Shown piece after piece: positions 12,776-26,561 of a DNA stretch of 64,000 nucleotides; the stretch's first letter is position 1, and the number at the start of each line of letters is the position of its first letter. The stretch is from Antedon mediterranea. Taxonomy: Eukaryota > Echinodermata > Crinoidea > Comatulida > Antedonidae. The notes below the pieces were generated by a model. It had not been told where the DNA came from. It ran no database searches and saw nothing but the letters and a program-made list of their open reading frames with translations. The position numbers and the translations under genes were made by a program. The DNA is taken from the NCBI RefSeq assembly GCF_964355755.1, contig NC_092670.1:17111201-17175200 (forward strand). The letters are read 5' to 3'.

Positions 12776-15700
12776 TTACTTCTCCAGAATTCCATGAACT
12801 CTGAATCGATACAAACAAGTGTAGTCTGGGTTTCCATGGTTGTTGTTAATTCTTAACTCCACAATGCGAAACGGCTGTAGGTTTGGTTTCTGTAATTTAT
12901 TTAGAAATACAAGATATATTATTTTCATATTTCAACACAACAAACCATATACTGTGCTTTTGTTGAATATAATACGGCAATTATAATTATTTATTTTCTA
13001 TAAATCCTAAATTTTAATCAGCAGCACAATTGACCAATGACAAGGGACAGCTAGAATGACAAATCAAATGATGTTATACCTACATCCTGGAGCCTAAAGT
13101 AACAACTACACTTGCAATGAGATGTTTCAAACGGGAATTACTTACTTGTATAGCAAAGAACTGAATAGGACGTCCATTTTTGTCATAAGCATAATTACCA
13201 AGTTGAGTTCCCTCAGAATCATATTCATGTTCTAGGCCCTGCAAAAAGAATTAGTATCTATTTAGTTTTATTGTTTTTCTAGAGCTACAATTTTATGCCC
13301 TAGGCTACTAAACGTCTCTCCCAATATGTTCTTGTAGCAGTTCATTTTCATGGCAATCCATGAACACCTGGCAATAATGATCAAATTAGTATAGACCCTA
13401 GAAGTAAAGTATTTATTCGAAAAAATTAACACCTCTCCCGAATAAGTGCTCCCCTAAAAACCATCTTGAACAATAAACGCCCGGGAAATTTATTTGAATA
13501 AATATAGTATTTAAAAAATAATACAGAGTAAATATAAACTTACAATTACAGAGAAGTTGTTAGGAGCACTGTCAATGTTACCAGTTGCAGACAATGATCT
13601 TGGAATATGTTCCATTGAAAAGGAAGTTATCTTAACAAGACCTGATAGTTGAATCACTATGAATCCACGAGTTCCAGCAAATGCCCAGCAGTTACCAGGA
13701 TTCACATCAGGCTGTAATAGTTAGCATAGAGTAAACATAGGTTATAATATTAATAGATGATGGCAGTGGACCAAATGTGCAAGTAGAAATTGTTGTCTTT
13801 ATCTGTTCTTGTGTTTTTTTTTAAATTACCAAATCCTGGCATTTTTAGATTGAGTTTTCAGATTGAAACAAAACCAATTTCAGTTTCTATTATAGCAGCT
13901 TTTTGTTTCATAATGCACATCCGAACATTAAATTTATTAAGTAAATAAATTTGAACTTAAGTACAGTATATAACTGTAGAACATGTATGTATATTACTAT
14001 GGAACTATAAAATACCTAGACAATTAAAAAATTACAAATGCTGTAATTTTATTAGCAAACAAAGAACTGGCATTGGTTTTCAGCAAAAGGTGTTATCAAT
14101 AGTAAAAATTTCAGGATAATTGCTTCATATGGAAAAATGATACTACTCACCTGAATAACCATTCTAGGATTACTAGCATCGTACCACAAGGGAATACCAA
14201 AAATACTAAGTAATGCTGTCTTTGAGGAATAAGTTTTTGAACATCGTGTGCTTATTATACTACCACCAGCTGATTCTAAAGCAAAGTCAACCATACCAGT
14301 TTTGTCTGCATTGTTAATAAGCATCAGGTCATTCACTATATTGCGAATTTCCTATAAATGTAAAAAAAAACAAATTAATTTTAAACACCTTTGCACATTA
14401 CAGTTGTCATTTCCATTATGAAGAAGGGAAAAGTTGTTTAATGTTTTTATTTGAGGCATGTCATTGTTCAATGCCATAGTTTTGAATGACAGTGTTGTAT
14501 ATGATTGAGATTGAAGAACATCATTTTAGTTATTAAGTAAATAAATTTGAACTTAAGTATATAACTGTATATGTATAGTACGTGCATGCATTTTATCAAT
14601 AATAGTTAATAGATAGAATAATACCTGTAAATTCAAATTAGCCGTTGTATTTAGAGAACTGGTTGATAACTTTTCATTTGCCAGATCCAATTCATCTCTT
14701 CCAACAAATCTTGACATCAAGAAATCGAGAACGCCACCAGATTCATCGGACATAAACTGTTTTATTAGGTAAATATAGGTATTTAATATAATAATATATA
14801 ATACTTAATATCTAGAAATGTGCGAATGTTAAGATCAGTTTAAAACTTCTATTTTTACATCCTAGACTGGGAAGATGAAATTCACACCCCAATCAAGTCT
14901 ACACAACTAAGTGTCTGGTAAGTTGAAATGAATTATAAATAAAAGTAACATACCAAAGCAGCCATAGCTGAAGCATTTTTACAGCATTTGATCAGATCAA
15001 ACTGAAGTTGTTCAAAAACAGTGTTTAGATGCGTTACATCTGTCCGTATGTTCTCCAAATCTGCTACAGTAACACCACTGAGAAAAGGAAATGAAACCAT
15101 TTAAACCAGACAGAGGAGGGTATCATACAGAAATGTATCGGATATTTGTACTAAAATTTGTATTAAAATTAGAGATTTATATTTATACTATAAGAATTGC
15201 TTTATTTACCTCTCTAAAGCCTTTACTGATGTTGTTAACCTGTCAATACCCGATTTCAGTAGAACAACATCACCCGTTGCTTTTGACAGATCAAGAGCAA
15301 ATTGAGTGTTTGCTTCATCTCCAGTAATTGATTCCTCTAAAATTGCTAGCCTCTTTTGTAATGTTATAAGTGTACTGTCTTTTTTACCTGGTGAAACTCC
15401 AAGAATAGTGTTTAAAAGAACTATATCTTCTTGTAATTTCAATAGACCAGTTGTATCCGGATTGGATGATTGCTTAGCAACGTTGCTTGTAGCACTTAAC
15501 ATCACCAGATCTTGTTGAATGGTTTCAACCTGAGAGTCCAATGCTTTAACACGTTCGTTTAACAAATTAACATCAATCCATTTGGAAGTACCAGGAATAT
15601 ACAGTTGGTTTCTAATCTCTACAATGTCTGACTTAAGCTGATTTATTTCTTTGCTTACTCTTTCAGAGATAACAGTTTCTTGTTGCGGGTTTAAATTGGA

Positions 15701-18700
15701 ATCTTGTAAATCTGAAACATAAGACTTCAGGCCAGACATTTCAGAGGTTGTGGATATCAGTTTTTCCTGTATTATTTGCACAGTACCAGTTATATCTTTC
15801 TGATAAGTTTTCACTTCTTCGTCTAAAATTTCTAGTTTATTTTCCAACTGACTTAATTTATTATTCTGTAAATTGAAAACAGTAATGTTATGTTGATTTA
15901 TCGTTGTCTGCATTTGATTAACTATATTTGAAAGCTTAGAGACATTTCCATGTAGGGCTGCTATCCTTCCATTATCAGTGGCAGTAGCATTTGGTAGAGC
16001 TTCCAAATTAACCTCTCGTTTTTGCATATTTGTCTCATGAATATTCATCAATGTAATTATGTTGGTTTCTGATTTTGTTTGACCTTCTTCCAGTTTTGTG
16101 ATTCTGTCTTGGAGATCACTAATAACAACTTCTTGCTGAAAAACAAACAAATAATTATTTTAATATTGGAATTTGATTACAATGATTAATAAGGTGGCTA
16201 TTGTTCCTAGGCATACTTACTAATAGCCAGATTATTGGGTAAGATACATAATAAAAAATAAGTTAGTAAATGTGTTAATTATATACAGTCAATTCTCTCA
16301 ATACCAAACACTCCCAAAACTAAACTTTTCAAAAGATACCAAAAGGTCCCAAATTATTGTTACCATTAAAAAAGTTCTTGAAAGTTGTATTAGGCCAGGA
16401 CAAGAATGGTATTGAGAGAGTATATTATACTATATATAATACTGTATCTGCATAAAAAAAACATACTAGTTTTAATTTGTTTTGCTGAGCAAGTAACACA
16501 TTATTAACAGCAGCAATCTCTTTCTGAACTTGAGTAGAAATCAAAGCTTGTATTTCATGGACTGCGATGACTTTTTCTTCTACGATTCTTTCCGTTAAAA
16601 CTTTATCAGATGTTTTCTCATTCTGTAAGTTACTCATCATTTTATCCAACGTCTTATCAATATTATGAATAGATGAATCAACCTAAAGATAATGTAATTT
16701 TAAATAAATGTATAAAGCTCTGTCTACATCAAACTCTATGTAACAAAAAAGTGTGATGTGATGATCACATGTTGATGTCATATTACTACCATATTTGGGC
16801 ACATACACTTTTTTGTCAAACTAGTTTGATATTGTATGTATTATTATGGAAGAATAAATAACTCATGTTATTTATTGCTTAATATTATATACCAAGATAG
16901 CTTTCATTAGTCTCATACCTCCGTTTCCTCGTGGCTTGAAATTAAAAAATAACTTCCCAAAAGCATAACAGATCCTGTCATATAAAAATAAATTGCATTA
17001 CAATCTAGAAAATGAAACTGTAATCATGGGACTAAAATATTGGAAATAATTTTTAGAAGTTGGTATATAATAATGACATCAATACAGAAAGGCATTTATG
17101 AATGAATAAATTAAGTAAAACAAACCTAAAAGGGCAAGTAGTAAGACAAGCCAACAGCATAATGTACCAAATGCCTTTCTTTTTTTCTGCCTTCTATCTT
17201 CTTTATAATATGATGTTGATGACGTAAAAATCTGTAATATTTTGCTAAATATAGAAAAAAAATAACAATTAATTAAATTAACAAAATATTTATGAATTTA
17301 TGATGTTTCTTAATTATAACCTACCACTATTACAGTGAGGAACTTTATGTAACAGGGTTCTATTCTCATTATAGTAAACTTATGAGAGACAGAATCTAAA
17401 TATTCATAGAATCATCATCATTTGGCAGTGGAGATTTAAATTGTACTTGATTTACAGGTAAGCCCTTTATTTTACTAGTTGTAGGCTAATATCGGAGTAT
17501 CAAAGTATTAGCTAAACATACCTGTCTAAATAACATGTTAATAATTAAACTTTAATAACAAAATCTATGGCAGACAATGCAAAAAAACACTGACCTTAAA
17601 CTTGATACTATTTGTGTTTTTATATCAGTTTGCTCTGAGGAAGACTGGGTTACTATACTCTTGGCTATAAACAGGAAATAATAATATATTATTTAATTAC
17701 TTATTTCCATGAATGATGGTGTAATATACAGTATAAAAACAACAAATATTTTAATATTATACATGGATGGTAACAGGTAAGATCAGATCAAGATTTGAAT
17801 ATAAACAAGGGTGTGGGAGTCAATGGAAATAATCTTCATTTTTACAATTGAATCAAAAACAGAATTTCTATTAGGGAAACTTACCAAGACTTTTGGTAGG
17901 ATGAATAATGACTGTGCTTACAATTTTCGATGTTGTTAAGATGATAACAGAAATAACAGAAAACACTACATTTAATAACCTCATCACCATATTTGAAGCA
18001 CTATGATCTAACGACCTTAGATTTGAAGAAAAGCTACTACTTCGGGAATAAATTGCACTTGTTGATTCAGTATCTGAAAATAAATATTGAACATGTCTCA
18101 ATACATAAATACATTAAACATGCTCATGTTTTTTTTCTTGTAGTAATTAATATTGATTACAATTGACTAGCTAAATATTGTATTTTTCTTTTATTTATTT
18201 TTATTTCCTGATATTACTACTTTTTGCATCACACATTCGTATTCCAATTGTTGACAGAGATACATTGAGATCAATGATGGGTGTTGTTCTTCTACATTAA
18301 TTGTATCCATTTCCGAGATGTAAAAAAAAAGTACTCACCAGAAATTTCATCTCTATCGAGACCTATTTAGAAATATAAATATAATACAATGTTATTTAGT
18401 GTAGTCTAGATTATTATCATAAGAACTTTACTTTTAAGTTACATGAATCTGCACTGACGAGATCTAATAAGATCGAAACAGTACTGTCTGCAGATTGAAT
18501 ATATATATAGATATACGTTTTTTTATCGTTTTGATTTAGCTTTTCGTTTTTTTTGTTTTTGTATCTCCATTGAGATCCAGCTACTGATACCCACAGCATT
18601 GTCATTTTTTCAGTAATTTGCCTTTGGATTTATATATAGATATACGTTCGTTACCATATTTTATTCTATGTAAACGAATGATAAATGATATAATTACCAT

Positions 18701-21700
18701 AGAGATGATCCAGTCTTTTTTCACTATATTGTTCAGAAGAAGGAAATAATCTTCCTCTAATATTTGATGAAATAGCAGTTGAGCAATCTGACATATCAGT
18801 GTAATCATAGCTATTATGAGTATCTTGTGAGTAAATACTCGTCGTTGTACTAGTAATACTTTCAGAATACTCATTAAGGTTATCATACGATTCTAACGGC
18901 ATTTGTTTTGAAGCAAGACGTTTAGATCTCCTAGCTGTACTTGCACCATTACTATCGTTGTATATAACACCATGTGATCTACGGGACATTATTGGTGTTG
19001 GGTAATTGTTGGTTATGACCGCTAAACTTGCTTCTGCCTTGGAAGCTGAGTAGCTTGCACTACAAGAAAGAAAACAGAATGTGTATAGTAAGCGAATACA
19101 ATAACAACAATTCAACTGCTGCTCTACATTTACCAACAATGTGATTATTTTGCAGTTGTTTGTGCACTAGCTCTAGAAAAGGAAATAACCTATAATTTTA
19201 TATAAGAAAACTAAACTCTGTAAAAAAAAAGTGAGGCAAGCCATTGTGATTTTATATATATCAGGTATGAATAAATTGCATTAATGTAACATATTTATTA
19301 GGAACCAACAGTACTGTACAACAAATGTATTGTTACTAATATTAATAATGTTATAATTTTACTGTATGTGCACTAATTATGTGCATAAATTATTCAGTAG
19401 CATTACTTGGTAAGTAAAAATGTATATGGGCTATGAGGATGAAAGTGAAACTAATCAATTACTGTATGATACAGTAATTTCAAAACAAATTTAATTGTTG
19501 CTCTTTTGAACATTTGAAATATTTTTATTTAAAAAAATTTTATTTCAACAATATTTTATGAGGGTGGTCCATCCAGCATCAGCTGATCATTAGGGACCCT
19601 CAAACAATACAAACATAAAATACAAAATAAACTATAAAAACACAAAATTAACAAAGATAAAAAAAATAAATATATATATAAATATATAGTAGGCCAACAA
19701 TGAAAGAAGGATAAAAAGAAATAAAATCAGAGAGAGAACACTGAAAATACTGTAAGAATGTGGTTCATGTACTTGTTCATGCTTACCTTTTGGAATATGT
19801 GTAGTCTGTCTTTTCCCTGAAAATAAATAGTTTGATTTTAGATCAATAGGTTTACTGCAGGGTTATATTCACATAGCTCCACTCAGTATGACGTATGCAT
19901 TCAATTTATTGTTTTACATCTTATTTGATAAATGTGTGGAGACTCAAATAAGCCAAGTAACTGAGTTTCAATGGATATTTCATTATTCATTTATATCAAT
20001 CATTGTTGTTTACTTTGGGAATGAATGAGTTGGGACTATTTAAATTCACAATTTACAAACACTTACTTGGAAGAAAGCCATTCCTCAGTTTGCTTTGGAT
20101 TATTAAATCGAAGTTTAGGCCTAAAAACAAACAATATATTTAATGAACATAATCATCTACAGTATGTATACTACTACTAGAGGGCAGACCAATGAAATAA
20201 AATAGAATTTGAAATCATCCATAGACCAAGAGTATTAGTAAATTGATTTACATCCTGATATTCACCAGCTGTACACATACAGTTACTTAATATTCAATGT
20301 AAAAACAGTATGATTTTTTCAATTCAATAATAGCATTTATTTCATTAAGAAATCCATTTATTAAGACAATATACTGGAAAGTAAATAATTAATAATTACT
20401 GTAAAGTAAGTAACCCAGAGGCCTTACAATATATTGGGGGAAGAAACAATATATAATGGTGATTATAGTATCAGACAAGCATAGCACATTTTTTTTCAGT
20501 CAAGTTCACTCACTGTCTGCCTTATAATACTAATTAGCTGTTTCCTGTCAGTCAGACAAACAGTAAGGCATGCTGATGCAGACAACATTCACATTCTTAA
20601 GTATTCTTTATTAAAGCGTGGTTCCCACTAGCGACGCAACACAAGGACGTAACGCAACGCAAGTGAATTGACCTATCACAAGCGATGGTTTATCCGCTTG
20701 TGATTGCTAACTATCTATAACTTTGCTTGTCATTGGTTAAAACGCTTGCGTTGCGTTTACGTCCTTGCGTTACGTTCTAGTGGGAACCAAGCTTAACTAT
20801 CTGTTAACTGAAAAATGAAGCTATTGATTTTTAAAAAAAAACCACATTTATCTGGTGTGTAGTATGATGACTAAGCATGTTAGTTACAGGAAATACTTTA
20901 AGAAGGAAACATACGTAAGCGTCGCGTCGTTTTCCACCCACATTCATGCTGTATGTCTCTAAAGGCAACTACCACCTAGGAAAACTATCATTGGGAAAAC
21001 TTTGATTGAGTTTTGCAAAATAACAATTATACATACATTTCTTTCCTGCTAAAATCCAAAATTGAGTTATATGTTGTCGACTACAATGATAATTGTATTA
21101 GGTTTGGCTACCATTACTAGTGAGAGCACACTTCCCTTTTCCTGAGTCTAAGGTTTCCTGTATTAATCCTCTTTTCCTGAGTCCTCTAATCATCTGTTTC
21201 CTTAATAAACAGTGCTTACAAATTGCTTCAAAATGTCACGTAGTAATTTGACAATTGTGGGTATTTATTTACTTACTTGAATAAATTTCTTTACTTAATA
21301 TTACAAAATTCATTCAAGTTTTCCCAACTTTGTTTTTATTAAGAGTCTTAAAATCACATTCTAATTTACTCTAGCTTTGACACATCACACCAAAAATGTG
21401 CATACAAATTAAACACTGACTAACATAACAAAACACCGACTAAACAATTTATTTAATTGTTATCGATTCTGATAGATTATAAACTTCAGACAAGTTATTG
21501 ATTCTGACACATTAAAAACAGAAGGTTAAATAAAAATAAATGCTTTTGCTAATATTAAATAAATAAATTTTTGGTAATACATAAAATTGATCAGGTCATA
21601 TTCATAATTAATATAATACATAGATTTGTAAGAGTAGAAATGATTTTAGGCTTTTTCTATCTGATTTTCTAATGTAATCAGACAAGTTATAGGCCTAGGC

Positions 21701-22297
21701 CTATATCATGCTACAAATTACAATTAATAAAAAGACACTTTTTGACAGTTCAGACACTGACACTCACTTAGTTAGTATTTATTCTAGCTAGGGCTAATTA
21801 TAAATAAATTAGGACTGTATTTATCTAGGCCTACGTGCTAGGCTAGGCCCATCTCCTACTTATTATTAGTAGTCTAGCCTAGGCTAGACTCTAGAGTAGG
21901 GTCTACCTAGGCCTAGTAATTAGTTATTAGGCTAACGCACCTCTAGACTCTAAGACTAGGCCTAAAAGCCCCTAGCCTAGCCTGAAATATTTAAGGCCTA
22001 ATAGATAGGCTAGGCCGGCCTCTTGTTGGCCTGGCCTAATAGGCTAGGCCGGCCTCTTGTTGGCCTCTACTAGTAGGCCTAGACGATGTAGTAGGCTAGC
22101 CTAGGCTAGTTAGAGCCTAACTAGGCCTAGGCTAGCCTACTACTACTAGCTAGTAGTAGTAGGCTAGCCTAGCCTCTAGGCAGCCTAGCTTATTTAGACT
22201 GGTTAGGCCTAGGGCTTTTCATTTATTCTCACCTTTTGTCGTGTGGTCTTGACTTTAGAAATGGGCTATCAGGCCTTACCAGTGTTTCGTTATGCAT
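12776..22297 (-). CDS. SUN: SUN-domain nuclear-envelope protein (SUN1/SUN2 type), complete, 17 exons
   Basis: Exons in coding order: 22297-22233, 20120-20067, 19816-19787, 19059-18698, 18362-18339, 18073-17885, 17664-17595, 17244-17126, 16974-16919, 16682-16467, 16135-15210, 15077-14954, 14756-14625, 14351-14151, 13711-13544, 13238-13146, 12889-12776. They total 980 codons plus stop, all in phase. The first ATG has an in-frame TAA three codons upstream. A second good start, M74 (MSRRS) at 18989, begins like vertebrate SUN2, so a shorter isoform is possible. Hydrophobic stretches lie in exon 6 (about 205-230) and exons 8-9 (about 285-312, the likely inner-membrane span). A long coiled coil follows (about 324-750), then the SUN domain (about 800-980). 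Known SUN proteins bind KASH peptides in the perinuclear space and so link nucleus to cytoskeleton. The family cysteines in STRCSKTY, GNCWAF and YTCLYRF are present. It ends G-I-L-E-K. Confidence 0.95.
16284..16425. mobile_element. MITE, family B (TACAGTCAA... ends)
   Basis: The left end is TACAGTCAATTCTCTCAATA and the right end carries TATTGAGAGAGTATA. The interior has CAAAAGGTCCCAAATT, also found in the second copy at 37111-37242. Short, non-coding, and located in a SUN intron. Mariner-like ends are possible, but this is not proven. Confidence 0.7.
16713..16842. mobile_element. MITE, family A, short copy
   Basis: Starts AAAGCTCTGTCTACATCAAA and contains AGTGTGATGTG, ACCATATTTGGGCACAT and CAAACTAGTTTGATA. 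The right end is eroded and lacks the full TGTAGACAGAG. Located in a SUN intron. Confidence 0.7.
18525..18645. repeat. dispersed repeat, copy 1
   Basis: The block from TATCGTTTTGATTTAGC through GAGATCCAGCTACTGATACC to TTGCCTTTGGATTTATATA is nearly identical to 52497-52610. It lies in a SUN intron. I could not class the element. Confidence 0.75.
19555..19700 (-). mobile_element. possible non-LTR retrotransposon 3' end
   Basis: The reverse complement reads GAGGGTCCCTAATGATCAGC ... GGATGGACCACCCTC followed by an A/T-rich AATAAA-containing tail. The layout resembles 3' ends of CR1/L2-like elements. No coding remnant was seen. Confidence 0.35.
20611..20796. mobile_element. MITE with long inverted repeats and TTAA flanks
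   Basis: The left end TTAAAGCGTGGTTCCCACTAG and the reverse complement of the right end (TTAAGCTTGGTTCCCACTAG) match for about 50 bases, with GACGCAAC and AAGGACGTAA blocks inside. About 185 bp, non-coding, in SUN intron 1. The TTAA may be the target duplication, as for piggyBac, or part of the ends with a TTA/TAA duplication, as for Harbinger. Confidence 0.8.
21690..22215. promoter_or_regulatory. dense AGGCCTAG island beside the SUN first exon
   Basis: About 500 bp dominated by CTAGGCCTA, AGCCTAG and GGCTAGG words, including a near-duplicate of AGGCTAGGCCGGCCTCTTG around 22009-22075. It ends about 20 bases from the splice donor of SUN exon 1. It is the densest such island in the window. A regulatory role is inferred only from position. 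Confidence 0.45.
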
Positions 22298-24165
22298 TTT
22301 AACTTAATAATAACTGAACATTTAGCATGAAAAAGTTCAGAAATGCTGTCGTGTGATCATCTGCTGCAGCTCTCTCTCTCTCTCCTCCTCCTGTCTATTT
22401 TAATATAACGCAAACAATATAGTGGATACCCGCGCACTGCTGGGGGCCCAACCACCAACCAATCAAATTCCATGATATAGACGTGGGTTCCTTATGGGAT
22501 GACATCGGCGCCTTTACAATTATTATTGTTCTTTTTATTAAATACAGTATTACTATTAGTATTAGTGGGACATAAAAATAATTTAAAAAAAGTATTGTAC
22601 TGACAACAAGAATAATTTTGCATGAATATTGTGATTGATCCTTCAAATATCCATAATTATAATGCATTGTTTGTTATTAATTCCATTCGACAACTTGGTT
22701 TTATAAATAGGGGAAGCCGGCGGCAGGTTTCGCTATCTTGGCTCAGGCTCAAATCGTCCATGACCAGAATACCACAGAAGACTGGGAATTCAATAGTCGC
22801 ATCGAATCTGCCAAAAACAAATTTTCGTCAATGAAGAATGTTTATTAAATCACAATATTCTTCTCCAAACTCGACATTTGTTTTCCTCCGAGCTTATATT
22901 TGAAGTCGATGACATTCAATTGTCAAAACTGGATTTTAACGTCTGCACAATCAAATAAACTTGATTCGACCTGGTTTACGTTTTTACGACGAATGATCCG
23001 TAATGGTTATCTCCGAAAAAACACTTTAGATGATGAATGTTAACAACTGTATTACACCAACCAAAATTTACAATATATGTAAGACATGTGATTTATCTAC
23101 ATTCATCAAATAGCAGCAAAATTATGCTGCACTCTGATTAGATCCGATAATGATCGGATGACGAAGCTATTCTTCCAAGATGACAAATGCTCAAAGCGTG
23201 GTAGAAATATAGATATTTTAGTTAATTTAATATGTTTCACATTTCGATTATTGATTTTCCCCATGCACACCTTCAAACAATATGTTCATTTAGTGTTTAT
23301 TATGTTAATATCAAAGATTTTATACCCGAAGGCTAGATTGCAAACTGCAATGTTATCTCAGTTCAAAAAGTGATTCTTCATGGAGAGGGTACCAACAAGA
23401 TGGTGGCTGCAATCGACCAATCAGATATGCCCTACGAAATACACACTACTATTACTATACGCCTGTGTTGAGCCTATCTGTATGAGAACACTGAGCAGCA
23501 ACGCAGCGTGATAAGCATATAAATGCGAACACATTCTATATGATCCTCGTACAAAAACAATGCTAAATTACCAATAAATTATTCATTCCTGTGCTTTAAC
23601 AAGAATATGTGTTGTAATTGATGTGGTCTTAATATATTATATTAGATTAGATTATTATCTTTTAAAAATAAATAATGTTTTTAAACACACTTTTCAGAGT
23701 ACGCCTTCTGGCCTTTGGCTTATTACAATTCTCTGTTTAGAATAGTAATACAATTTTTTTAATTAAGGAAGAAACCACTTCACTGTTCGTGTTTTGCTGA
23801 ATAGAAATAGATTTTTAAATCTAAAAATATTGATTATTAATTAGAGATCCTAAGTGCTTGGATTTAAATTACTAATTGGTTCATCCAGTATTTACGTCTT
23901 TAGCGCTTCATACACGAAATGAAATCGGTACGATACACAGCATGCAGCTCGAGCTTCCTGTCCCTCCGATCTCATATATATAACAAGTAATTAGTTAGAA
24001 GTAATTAAAAACATGGGTTACGTAGCTAGTTAGGATAATAGTAATAGAACCTAGCTTGCTACTGTAGACCTGGCTTAGCTAGGTAGGCCTAGTAGTACTG
24101 TAATATTAATAAGGCTAGGCCTAGCTAGGCTTATACTTATAGGAGTATATAGGGCCTCTAACTAG
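22298..24165. other. SUN upstream region, no gene recognised
   Basis: A TC-rich run (about 22370-22392) just upstream of SUN exon 1 may belong to its promoter. The remainder has no exon I can support. A small AGGCCTAG island at 24055-24150 abuts the fold-back element. Confidence 0.45.
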
Positions 24166-24167
24166 GG

Positions 24168-25882
24168 ATGCTAGTCAAGTCGCCCCATCGCAAAGTCGCC
24201 CCATACAAAGTCGCCCCTTACACAGTCGCCTCATCGCAAAGTCGCCCCAAAACAAAGTCGCCCCGACACAGTCGCCCCATTGCAAAGTCGCCCCAACGCA
24301 AAGTCACCCCAACGCAAAATCGCCCCATCACAAAGTCGCCCTATCGCAAAGTCGCCCCAAAACGTTAAAAAATAGTTTACAAGTGCGTAAAATGTCGCAA
24401 TGATACACAAAATAACACGGAACGTGTAGGCATAAAAGCCCCGCCATGTAGTCTCAGGTCACACGATCGGCGCGCACCCCCATCATCATCAGAGAGGAAG
24501 CCCCCGACCAATCACTCCGCGGTCGCACTAACGTGCTAGCTTTACCAGAGGGAAACCCCCGTAATTACTCCGCCGTTGTCGCACTACAACGCACCATCTG
24601 AAATGGGGAAACCCCGCCGGAGTTTTACGATGATATCAGTCACGTTCGAAATCGGTCGCGTTTAATTTTGGTCGCGATAAAAACAATTTATTTATAAACA
24701 TTCAGTTTACTATTATATACATAGTATTACAATGAACATTGATTGTAAGCCTGGAAAGTCAATCCCATCATTATATCCATTATAAAATTGCATCATATCA
24801 CCACTATGTCGTATATAAATGATGACGTGCGTGTGTATTCGTTGTACGTCCGTGTACGTATTATTCCGTGCCTCTTCACTGTCTTGTTTAAATTTAAATT
24901 AAATAAACACCCGATATGAGGATATTTATTAGGCATGATAATTAGGATGTTCTATAACCAAAAGGGTTGAAAAGAATGTCTTCAGTAAAATGATCATTGT
25001 GCTGTTGAATAAAAGGCGACTCGCCATCTGAAACATTCTCTGAAACCAATCGGAGCCGCGCCTTCTGGTATCTGCAGTTTCCTCACAGCTGCTACGTCTT
25101 TCTGCTGACCGTCGGGGATTCCCCTTTTTAAAAAACACGCACACGATACTGTACGATGGTTTTTCCATGGTCAAAATGTAGCGTTTTAATTTTACTAAAA
25201 TACCTGCATGTAAAATATCGGCGATGAAATCCTTTTTTTTTTTTATTTCTTCATTTTGAAAAGTCATTATAAAATTAAGACACATAACTTGTCAATAAAT
25301 GCAAAATGATCAATAAGTAGCCTATAACACTCATTGTTTTAACTACTGTAAATCTATACGAAGGCCTACTACACATGTATACATTTATTATATTATCCTA
25401 AAAAATGAGCTGGTATCCACGCGTAGGTTGAAAAAAGATTCGTAATTGTGGCTCTGGTAACTAATTTTAAAATCCTATTAAATTAACATTTTCGAAACTA
25501 TAAATCAGGGATAATCTTTTTAGAACTTTCAAACAAGGGACTATTTTTTTAATGATTTTTAAAAAGCACATCACTCCATTAAAACCTGTAAAATAAAAAT
25601 GAAAACACAAATTATAATAGGATAAACATTATAATGCATACGACATTTAGCGCGACCAAAGTAACAACGCAATCGATATCAAACGCAACCGATAATTATG
25701 ATTAAAACCGTGGGCGACTTTGCGATGGGGCGACTTTGCGTTGGGGCGACTTTGCGATGGGGCGAATTTGCGATGGGGCGACTTTGTAATAGGGCGACTG
25801 TGCCGGGGCGACTTTGCGATGGGGAGACTTGTATTGGCCGACTTTGTATGGGGCGACTTTGCGATGGGGCGACTTGACTGGA
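24168..25882. mobile_element. TU-like fold-back element with tandem-repeat termini
   Basis: The left end (about 24173-24363) is an array of roughly 16-bp units, CAAAGTCGCCCCATCG, with variants. The right end (about 25710-25880) is the same array inverted (GCGACTTTGCGATGGGG). The outermost 40 or so bases match: AGTCAAGTCGCCCCATCGC on the left and its complement on the right. The interior of about 1.35 kb is GC-richer near the left array and carries the inverted pair TTGGTCGCG / CGCGACCAA. I see no transposase. Sea-urchin TU elements and Drosophila FB elements share this architecture of inverted repeats built from short tandem units. Open frames across the arrays are by-products of the repeat. 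Confidence 0.8.
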
Positions 25883-26561
25883 TCCCCTCTAGAAGGCCTA
25901 GTCTAGTTGGTAATGACCAAAGAGGGCGCGAGCCAAATAAAGTTTAAAATAATTTACTTGCTGTACTAGCGTGTGTAGTCTAGCCTATATCAAATAAGCC
26001 TACTACTGTGTACTAGGTAGGCCTAGCTAGGCTACATGAGTATTTATGTCAATCACTTTATAATTATTTACTACCAATCATAATTCATGAATCATATGCG
26101 ATTTTGATTGATGGGCAGCATTGATGGGGTTTGCTATGTTTCATTGGTAGGTGAACCCTCCCCGCTGTGAGCACCATCATGACAGTTTATCTTTATCTCC
26201 AGAGTAGACTATAGATTATTATGAATAAACTTCTTTAGTAATCTCACTCAGATAAGCAGTTTTATTCAATTTTAATTAATTCAGGTCTAGTTGTTTAAAT
26301 AAGTTTTGGATTTCTGATAATGTTGGTTTGATCACGCAGTACAGTATAGTAACTTATTTTACTCATTTTTTCTTTCAATTTCAGATCAAACTTAAACATT
26401 AGAACTAGACAGGAATCAATATTTATTGAGAGTGCATGTTTTTAAAATATATAGGCAAATGAAGATAAAAGACAAGAAAGATATGCTAGTGTATCATATT
26501 CTGTACCAATCATATTGAAACAAAGTGAAGATGAAAAATACAGAGATTTGTTGATAACCAA
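25883..26561. other. upstream region of first zinc-finger locus
   Basis: An AGGCCTAG-type island (about 25975-26035) is followed by AT-rich sequence. A good acceptor, TTTCTTTCAATTTCAG, ends at 26384. The sequence after it has stops in all frames until 26562, so it looks like 5' UTR. Confidence 0.4.

Noticed and set aside
24168-24368. Basic repeated protein (KSPHRKVAP...)
   Set aside because: It lies in the 16-bp tandem arm of the fold-back element, with no gene context.
24929-25285. 118-codon minus-strand frame inside the fold-back element as a transposase
   Set aside because: No recognisable transposase motif, unusual composition, and no splice partners.
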